Assembly (NCBI GenBank): GCA_004335635.1
Contig: QAXH01001052.1
Span: 1-13,852 of the forward strand
From: Chloromonas sp. AAM2
Lineage: Eukaryota > Chlorophyta > Chlorophyceae > Chlamydomonadales > Chlamydomonadaceae
Reading direction: 5' to 3'
DNA length: 13,852 nucleotides
Within the stretch, counting starts at the first letter, position 1. The number at the start of each line of letters is the position of its first letter. The translations under genes and the position numbers were made by a program. The notes under the pieces are model-generated. The model had not been told where the DNA came from and made no database searches. It saw only the letters and a list, made by a program, of their open reading frames with translations. Positions 8,401-13,852 of this stretch are shown piece after piece.

Positions 8401-11279
8401 AGGGGTCTAATGGTAACCCACCACAGTCTGCAATCATACACTTGCATGCACCAAGACAAGCAGCAGAAGGGAAAGCCTTGCCAGCAGTGGTTACCGGGAG
8501 CAGCGCTGATACTGATGAGCCAGATGGCCGTTACCTTGTGACGCTAGCTACCAGACCTGGAGCACCCCAGCAGCAGCTGCAGCAGGTGGCGGAGCGGCTG
8601 ATGCTGCAGGTGCCAGCCGTGGCTGGAGTGCTGCATAAGGTTGTGCCGGTCGCGACTGGAGGGGTGAACCCTAGATGGCAGAACCCGCAGCAGCAGCAAC
8701 AACAGCAAAAGCAAAACCAGGCGGTGAACGGTGCTGGCACAGCTACAGCGGCAGTATGCGGATTTAAGGGTGGGAGCGGGCGGAGTGCTGGGAAGCAGCG
8801 GCAACAGGGCAAGGTTCAAGCCGCCACTGGCCATAGGAAAGCAGCAAGTGCAGGCAGGAGTGAAGTCTCAGGCAGTGATGTGCAAGATACTATCAATGCT
8901 GGGAATGGGGATGATGATGATGATGGCGGCTGGGTGGCAACTGGGGATGGTGCGGGGTGGGGTGGGGGCAGTCAGGTGCTTGCTGGAACCGGCTATCTGT
9001 TGGAGCGGTTGTGTGGGCTGTGGTTCCGGGTGTCCGCGGACTCGTTCTTCCAGACCAACAGCGCACAGGCAGAGGTGCGTGTCAAGTGATGAGTTCAAAA
9101 TTTGATTATCACTCTCGGACCATCACTCTTACTCTTGCAAAGTGTGCTTTGTTGCCAAGGTATGGGCTTGGTGGATGGTGGCTTGTAGCGGTCGTGTCTA
9201 CGCACCTGTTTGTACTTACTTGCCCTTAGCCCATGCAGCGCAGTGGATGTGTGCAGACTAATACGCTTGATTGTGTTTCTGCATTGTGCACTTGTAACGC
9301 TGTTGCCCAGCGCCGGGCAGCTGCGCTCATTGCTTTACTACAGGTGCAGCTGCAGTACCTGGGCTGCGTGTTAGCCAAGTTCGTAGCTCCACAAGCTACG
9401 TTGCTGATCGATGACTGTAATGGCAGTGTGCAGTTCGCCATGCGTGTGCATGCATGTGCAGGTTCTGTACGGTGCTGTGTCATGCGCCGCTGCCCTCGGC
9501 CCCACCGATACCCTGTTAGACCTGTACTGCGGGACCGGCAGCATAGGCCTGACGCTGGCCCGTCAGTGCAAGCACGTGCTGGGCTACGAGGGGATAGGTG
9601 CGAGGGCAGAAGTGAACATGCAGCGGGGCGGCTTCAAAAACCTTTCTGGAATACCGTTGCAGCCTGTGGCCTCCCACGCATGCCATGCATCAGCAGCGTC
9701 GCGTACCAATAAGTACCAACCAGATAGTACCAACCAATAAGTACCAACCGGATACTACCAACCAATAAGTACCAACAGGATAGTATGTGTTAACGGGGCA
9801 TGCAGCAGGGCCTTAGGTGCAACGGTGAAGGTCAACAGACAGAATGGTTACGCACTGCCTGCGTAGTTTGTAGATACAGGACACAGTGTATGACCCGTTG
9901 CTTCCTCAAGCTTTAAGCAGTGCACTGGTTTGTTACATCCTGCACTGAGTTTGTGAGTTTCTCCTGCACTGAGTTTGTGAGTCGCTGCTCATGTGTCCGG
10001 ACGCTGGCAATGTCGTTTATCGTTTGATGCTGTGTGTGGACATATTTTGGTGTTCTGATTCTCCTAATCAGTTTACACGTTTTATTGATCAGTTGCTATT
10101 CGTTTGTCCAGACGCCGCTGTTGTGGATGCACGTTTCAATGCGGAGCTCAACGGCATCACCAACGCATCCTTCGTGTGTGGCGACCTGGAAGCGGGCCTC
10201 ATGCAGCCAACACAGCGGCCAGTGAAGCAGGTGTGTATGCAGAGAAGAAAAACGGGTGAACAGAGCATGCAGGGGTAGCTGCGGGAGAACAGAGCAGGGC
10301 CAAGAGATAGCTATTTGGGTAGTAGCTGCAGTCAACATGATGCTTGTGCATCACCAGGTTGCAGGCACCCCAACATTCGTGTGTCCTGTCCTGACTGAGT
10401 GTCGCCTGGTAATTGGAGGAGTAGGTTCAAACTCCACGTTGGCTGAGTCGTGTCTTCACGGAGTGTTCGTGTCTGCTCTCGATGACGACCTAGCTTGTCA
10501 ACAACCCAACCTGTTGGTGTGCTTCATATGAGCATGGGCCCTCTGATGCATGTGCGTAAGAGAGCTTTTATTCGATCAAATGTGCATATTGGGGTTTGTA
10601 TGACGCTACAGGGCCCTGCTCCCTCTGCTGCGGCGGGTGTGTGGCGGCGGCCCGATGTGGTGGTGGTGAACCCCGCCCGGGCGGGACTGTCAGCGGCTGT
10701 CGTCAGCTACCTCAAGCAGTGCGGGGCGAGGCGGTGAGTAGTGATGATGAGTCATCATGATGCCCCTATGCAACAATGGGGCGGTCTACGGGTACCACAT
10801 GGTGTTAAAGGTGCAGCCCATACTGCACACATCGACTTCACTGCACTGTGCTGTCCAAACTCTTGACGGTTTTATGATCGTTTCTTCCTTAGTTGTAAAC
10901 ATTCGGAGCTTCTTGGTTACCAGTTTGGTATCCTGAGCCTTCTCTCTCCTCTTGTTTGGCAAGTAGTTTAGGAACCATTGACTTTACACAAGCCAGAGTC
11001 TTGACAGATGCTCTTTTCACAGTGTTGCTTGCCCTTGCTCCTCCCAGGGTTGTCTACGTGAGCTGCAACCCCGCAACCCAGGCACGTGACCTGGCCCTGC
11101 TGTGCAAACCACCAACCGCTGCAACCACCAAAGCCGTCTCAACCAAATCAGGCAAGACCCTGGCCGCTGGCGCCACGGCGCGAGGCAACTTCCGCCTGGT
11201 TTCATGTCAGCCTGTGGATATGTTCCCACACACAGACCATGTGGAAAACGTGGCAGTGCTGGACAGAGTGACTGCCTAG
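5402..11279 (+). CDS. TrmA/RumA-family RNA (uracil-5-)-methyltransferase with Fe-S motif, nine exons
   Basis: Predicted SAM-dependent C5 methylation of uridine in rRNA or tRNA. Exons: 5402-5454, 5524-5641, 6205-6301, 6750-6892, 7416-9074, 9462-9597, 10112-10230, 10612-10733 and 11048-11279. The phases agree over 2679 nt (892 aa). Visible in order: TRAM domain (about 47-97: LALGGKGV, ALPGEELQARVTKV); 4Fe-4S cysteines C111-x5-C117-x2-C120 and C371 (VSTCLL); YRNK at 295; WFRVSADSFFQTNSAQAE near 673-690; SAM motif DLYCGTGSIGL at 710; NPARAGL at 795, where the family usually has DPPR; nucleophile C822 in VSCNPATQARDL; probable base E882 in PHTDHVE. Family members usually have about 430-560 residues; the excess is low-complexity sequence within exon 5. 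Exons 3-9 are firm. Exons 1-2 are weaker: translation could begin at ATG 5555. The basic, Ser-rich N-terminus would suit an organelle transit peptide, but this is inference. Confidence 0.93.
5642..6204 (+). other. Intron 2 of the methyltransferase gene, with a telomere-like tract
   Basis: The donor gtgaat is at 5642 and the acceptor cacacag ends at 6204. Splicing it joins LALGGK to GVCFEPESRF in phase 0, which restores the conserved TRAM sequence. At 5949-5967 it contains ctaaccctaactctaaccc, a telomere-like repeat. Nothing else was recognised. Confidence 0.75.
6302..6749 (+). other. Intron 3 of the methyltransferase gene, nothing else recognised
   Basis: The donor gtaaga at 6302 and acceptor tgcccgcag ending at 6749 are both strong. 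Splicing gives KVHK-GYAEAV across the junction, as expected for TrmA-family proteins. I see no repeat or RNA gene inside. Confidence 0.8.
6893..7145 (+). repeat. GT/GA-rich minisatellite at the 5' end of intron 4 (methyltransferase gene)
   Basis: From the donor gtgtga at 6893 the plus strand is a degenerate array of gtgtgagagtgtggg words for about 250 bp; the intron ends at 7415 (gtcag). It includes a textbook G-quadruplex pattern at 6935-6955 (GGG-3-GGG-5-GGG-1-GGG). The long Thr/His/Ser/Pro frames on the minus strand are repeat artefacts. Confidence 0.85.
8281..8407 (+). repeat. Gln-rich low-complexity insert in the methyltransferase coding exon
   Basis: Residues about 426-468 are dominated by Gln (QQLPEQGQQSHAQQEQLQQ and on). 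The insert interrupts the central domain after MVVRRAVRAWHA. Codons alternate CAG and CAA, so it is not a pure triplet expansion. Confidence 0.8.
8661..8960 (+). repeat. Second low-complexity insert: poly-Gln, Gly/Ala-rich and Asp run
   Basis: A run of seven Gln followed by KQNQ is encoded at 8688-8720, then a Gly/Ser/Ala/Lys-rich stretch, then (GAT)n giving DDDDDGG near 8910-8930. It separates the HKVVPV segment from the conserved LLERLCGLWFRVSADSFFQTN segment, so it probably forms a flexible loop in the protein. Confidence 0.75.
9075..9461 (+). other. Intron 5 of the methyltransferase gene, nothing else recognised
   Basis: The donor gtgcgt at 9075 and acceptor tgtgcag ending at 9461 give QAE-VLYGAV, the conserved link into the methyltransferase domain, in phase 0. 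No other feature was seen. Confidence 0.8.
9598..10111 (+). repeat. Intron 6 of the methyltransferase gene with 28-bp and 24-bp-spaced tandem repeats
   Basis: The donor is gtgcga at 9598 and the acceptor tgtccag ends at 10111. It contains about three copies of a 28-bp unit (core ccaataagtaccaac) across 9704-9784. It also contains a direct repeat of tcctgcactgagtttgtgag plus t at 9938-9958 and 9962-9982. Confidence 0.8.
10231..10611 (+). other. Intron 7 of the methyltransferase gene
   Basis: The donor gtgtgt at 10231 and acceptor gctacag ending at 10611 join PVKQ to GPAPSAAAGVW in phase 0. A tRNA T-arm-like hairpin near 10422-10439 was examined and not accepted. Nothing else was recognised. 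Confidence 0.7.
10734..11047 (+). other. Intron 8 of the methyltransferase gene, nothing else recognised
   Basis: The donor gtgagt at 10734 and acceptor ctcccag ending at 11047 split the second Arg codon of GARR, giving ARR-VVYVSCNP. Both sites are strong matches to consensus. Confidence 0.85.
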
Positions 11280-11694
11280 GGGTCGTCCCGGCGGCTTGGC
11301 GAGCTGTGTTTGTGTTTCATCGGAGAAGCATTTGATAGCTGCTGTGTTTGTAGGGTTTGCGTTTTAGTACGGCCTAGCTCCACTTGCGTGCAGCAGTGCT
11401 GTACAGTGATCAGATTTTTATCTGCACACTGATGGTTTCATAAGCTGCCAGTTGACAGGCATGACATAGAATCAATGCCGGCATGCCTGCTTTCATGTTT
11501 CATAATACGGTTCCTTTACTATGCCAGTTCATTTGCAAAGCCGCAAGCTGCGCAACCAAAGCCTTCACTTTCAACGCAATAAGTTAATCGCTTGTTGTTG
11601 CATGTTGCTGTGCTTGTCATTTGAAGTACGCGATTCCTACAAAATCTCGGACTTGTACAGAACCTTGTACTCGGGCCTAGTCTTATGGCAGCCG

Positions 11695-11706
11695 TGTAAC
11701 ATGTAA
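11695..11706 (+). terminator. Candidate poly(A) signal (two TGTAA) for the methyltransferase gene
   Basis: TGTAA occurs at 11695-11699 and again at 11702-11706, about 415 nt after the TAG at 11277-11279. TGTAA is the usual polyadenylation signal of chlorophycean algae. I noticed no earlier TGTAA downstream of the stop codon, so a 3' UTR of a little over 400 nt is implied. Confidence 0.45.
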
Positions 11707-12429
11707 ATGGAGTTGCGCATGCGCAACCATCATGTGAGCAATGCAAAAAAAGTCTCTCAAGGTCAGGCCTGACATGCATCCAGAAGAAGTTCAGAAGGTG
11801 GTGTGCAATGCCATTGGTGTTGGCTGGTCAGTCCCGACATGCATCGGGCACCCAGCGCCGGACTATCCGCTCCTCAACCTGTGGACATGCAACAGAGCAC
11901 ACAATCCTCAGCGTTTCGGCGAGTGTTTTTCCTCAGCCTTGAACGGATCGTTTGTGCTACCGGAGTGAAGTTAAGCAGGATCTGTACCTGGGTGTACAAG
12001 TATGCCACCAGGAGTGCCAGCTAACATTCATTAACGTCATAAACGTATTATTCAAAAGTTATTGTTCAAAAGTATTGAGGGTATGTGCTGGAATCTGGAA
12101 ACAGGAGTCGGAATCCCCAGCATTTTTACGCTTATGCTTACGGCAAAAGGCCAAACACCCCCGGAGCGGTGACTATGCTTAATGGGAAAGGCTAATCAAC
12201 ATGTTAACAACACACGTGCCTGCAAGTAACAGACAAGGCGCAAGAAACACTATATGGCCAATCTACAAACACTTAGTAAGATGTTGGTTAATTAGTAACT
12301 TAACATGTTAATGTTAGTTGACCTTTGCGCCCTAGATGTATGTAAGTATGATGACACTGCCGCAAAACACAAGGACCTCAGACACCCCAGCATCGTCCTG
12401 CAGCTAACCCAAGTAGCCTCACACAGAGA

Positions 12430-12434
12430 TTACA
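12430..12434 (-). terminator. Candidate poly(A) signal (TGTAA) for the Sen2-like gene
   Basis: On the minus strand TGTAA reads from 12434 to 12430, about 62 nt past the TAG at 12498-12496. This fits a short 3' UTR and supports the chosen gene end. The gene converges on the methyltransferase gene, whose own candidate signal is about 720 bp away. Confidence 0.45.
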
Positions 12435-12495
12435 CATGTTGCGCGTGCTATCAAGCCGGAGACAAACATTTGGCATCTGCACGCTCTTCCGTCAC

Positions 12496-13590
12496 CTAGT
12501 CCTGCGAATCGCCCAACAGCACGGCGTTCGGCATAAGCGAGCCTCTTCCCTGCACGCACCCAACATGCCTATACTGCACGCCACAGGCCACCCTCACCTG
12601 GTAGTGTTGAATGCACTGGTGTGAGCTGTGTCCGGGGCTGGAAGGCGCCTGGTGCAGGAACAGCAGCAGAAGCTTCTTGGCGACCTGCGGGGCACAGCAG
12701 CCGTTGTGAGTCCAGCAACATGAAGCTTGTAACGCACCATGGGTTCCCAAGCTCGCAAATGTCAAAACATTTTGAGTTGTAACGTCGTGTTTTTGTTCTT
12801 GTTTTTGCTGTTGTTTTTGTTGTTGTTTGCATGGCCTTCAGTCCGGGGAGGACTGCTCAGCAGGGGCGTAACGACATGTTTGGGCGTCTCAGTCTCCAGA
12901 CCAGGTCATGAAGCTGAGCATCAAGCGGTCATGGGGACCTCACCCAAGTGACAGTTCATTGTTCAGCTTACGTGCACTACATGGACTGGTATCGACCCAG
13001 CAAGCAACCGACTGAATCCAGCGAAAAACACACGTGCGCATGCAAACGCAGGGTGTGTCATGAACCTGGTCAATTGACCGGGTTGAAGAAGTTCACCCTG
13101 TCAATAACCTGGGCGGTGCATACCCTGCCAAGCAAGGCAACTGTGTGCTTTCAAAGAATCACAGCATCCTCTGGCAGCAACAGAGAACCGACAACATGAA
13201 CAAAACGTACCGTGCTGACAACGCGTGCTGTGATCTGCAGATCATGCCAACCCATCTGGTAGCTCCCAGGTGGGCTGCGCATACTCAAACCCTCGTCATC
13301 GCCATCTCCCTCCCTGTCCTCCTGCTGCTGCTGCTGCGTGATTCCATTACCACAGCTGCTGCCAGGATGCCGTGCATTCGGTCCAGGCATGGCTGCTGGG
13401 GTGGCTTCCCCATGCAGTGCGATTGCTCCATGCAGCATGGTTTCTTCATGCATGCGGGTCTCCCCATGCAGCGTTGTTTCTACATGCATGCTGGCTGCTC
13501 CATGCAGGGGCTGCAGCACTACCGCGAAGAGGGAATGGGCTGCCATGGGGTGTAGGCTGTAGGCTACATAGTCAACTCCATACAGCAGGC
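12496..13590 (-). CDS. SEN2: tRNA-splicing endonuclease subunit Sen2-like, C-terminal catalytic part (5' partial)
   Basis: Catalytic-type subunit of the endonuclease that cuts introns out of precursor tRNAs. Two exons are visible: 13590-13211 (acceptor ccgctcag, donor gtacgt) and 12684-12496 (acceptor ccccgcag, ending in TAG), joined in phase 0. The first starts with the last two bases of a split codon, so the N-terminal part lies beyond the right edge. Family signatures are GLLYGVDYVAYSLHP, then HSLFAVVL, then WHDLQITARVVST joined across the intron to VAKKLLLLF. These supply the expected Tyr, His and Lys of the RNase-A-like triad of PF01974-type endonucleases. The tail CIQHYQVRVACGVQYRHVG fits the usual final strand (Y.V....V.RW). 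About 80 residues of insert, including six 6-residue repeats, separate the His strand from the WHDL motif. Sen34 is less likely because the context resembles plant Sen2 proteins. Confidence 0.85.
12550..12597 (-). other. Possible exitron inside the last Sen2-like exon
   Basis: This 48-nt stretch begins GTGAGG after CAG and ends GTGCAG. Its length is a multiple of three, it has no stop codon, and the frame is the same whether it is kept or removed. It encodes VRVACGVQYRHVGCVQ. I favour retention because this part fits the expected C-terminal strand of Sen2 proteins. Confidence 0.35.
12685..13210 (-). other. Last intron of the Sen2-like gene, with a CAA/A-rich tract
   Basis: The donor gtacgt at 13210 and acceptor ccccgcag ending at 12685 join RVVST to VAKKLLLL in phase 0, which rebuilds the catalytic-Lys helix. 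The tract at 12789-12830 is T/TTG-rich on the plus strand (CAA and A runs in the transcript). Short open frames inside give no recognisable protein. Confidence 0.75.
13400..13507 (-). repeat. Coding 18-bp minisatellite, six units, in the Sen2-like gene
   Basis: The plus strand has catgca words starting at 13411, 13429, 13447, 13465, 13483 and 13501, an exact 18-bp period. On the minus strand the units are in frame and read LHGAAS, MHVETT, LHGETR, MHEETM, LHGAIA and LHGEAT. The array directly follows the AVVLQP strand after the catalytic His, so it forms part of a loop insert. Confidence 0.92.
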
Positions 13591-13852
13591 CTGAGCGGGG
13601 TAGCCAACCCTGTGAAGTGCAAGCAGCAAAGCGTCACGGGGTGGAAGGTCTCATCAAGTCACACACCATGAGTGCAACACATGCATCCCCTCAAAGACTG
13701 TCATCAGAGAGGTGCATGTGCACGGGCCATCCCAGGAACAGACTGTGCTACGCTCTTCATCTCATCGGAAGCTTGGATCCAAGTGTGTGTACGTGCGAGC
13801 CATCCAACCGAGTTTGCATGTAGATATTATCATTGAGTGTCATGCGTGTGCA
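13591..13852 (-). other. Probable upstream intron of the Sen2-like gene, cut by the window edge
   Basis: The sequence before the acceptor at 13591 (ccccgctcag) has no open frame that I can assign to the N-terminal part of the endonuclease. I treat it as intron; the preceding exon should lie beyond the right edge and end with one base of a split codon (probably Gly or Ser). Confidence 0.5.

Larger units (their letters stand above)
11280..12495. other. Convergent intergenic region, no recognised gene
   Basis: It holds the 3' ends of the methyltransferase gene (from the left) and the Sen2-like gene (from the right). A 75-codon plus-strand ORF at 11741-11968 has no recognisable motif and no support. 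The part at 12180-12320 is AT-rich with a 12-bp perfect palindrome (ttaacatgttaa, 12300-12311). Near 11965-12000 a short stretch faintly resembles the internal promoter of 5S rRNA. Confidence 0.5.

Noticed and set aside
8210..8834. Cys/Ser-rich minus-strand ORFs opposite the methyltransferase exon
   Set aside because: They are antisense shadows of Gln (CAG/CAA) repeats in the real coding frame.
10400..10450. tRNA-like T-arm (ggagt, loop with ggttcaa, actcc)
   Set aside because: The 5-bp stem pairs, but the loop is 8 nt and no A box, anticodon arm or acceptor stem can be found around it.
11741..11968. 75-codon plus-strand ORF in the intergenic region
   Set aside because: It has no motif, splice context or homology that I recognise, and such lengths arise by chance.
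12850..12935. Minus-strand segment LHDLVWRLRRPNMS flanked by AG and GT dinucleotides
   Set aside because: The frame meets a stop soon after, and joining the exons at 13211 and 12684 directly gives the conserved Sen2 sequence in phase.
13060..13120. Minus-strand segment VIDRVNFFNPVN followed by a stop, as an alternative end of the Sen2-like gene
   Set aside because: It lacks the catalytic Lys helix that the 12684 exon supplies with better splice sites.

Overview
This window looks like nuclear DNA of a green alga, most likely a chlorophycean of the Chlamydomonas/volvocine type. The reasons are dense spliceosomal GT-AG introns, low-complexity inserts inside conserved enzymes, CATG/TGCA-rich introns, TGTAA-type poly(A) signals, and a secreted beta-helix-like protein of a kind I associate with chlorophytes. 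There are no bacterial operons, CRISPR arrays, rRNA or tRNA genes, and no intact transposon.

I reconstructed three protein genes by joining exons whose splice sites and codon phases agree. (1) Minus strand, 5285 to 284: nine exons, 603 codons plus stop, encoding a secreted protein with a signal peptide, many N-glycosylation sequons and repeated 'PGV..L.F.N.' beta-helix-like segments. (2) Plus strand, 5402 to 11279: nine exons, about 892 residues, encoding a TrmA/RumA-family RNA uracil-5-methyltransferase with TRAM domain, 4Fe-4S cysteines, SAM-binding motif, catalytic Cys and Glu, swollen by Gln-rich and other low-complexity inserts. (3) Minus strand, 13590 to 12496, N-terminus beyond the right edge: the C-terminal catalytic domain of a tRNA-splicing endonuclease subunit of the Sen2 type, with an in-frame insert of six 18-bp repeats.

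Genes 1 and 2 are divergent, with start codons about 116 bp apart, so they probably share a promoter region. Genes 2 and 3 are convergent and separated by about 1.2 kb in which I recognise no gene. Two of the three genes act on RNA (uridine methylation and tRNA intron removal), but nothing shows that they work together. Gene 1 is unrelated in function.

The most notable points are a phase-consistent GC-AG intron in gene 1, an Asp-to-Asn difference in the DPPR-like motif of the methyltransferase, the coding minisatellite in the endonuclease, and a 48-nt exitron-like segment in its last exon. I found no convincing evidence of a new biological system.
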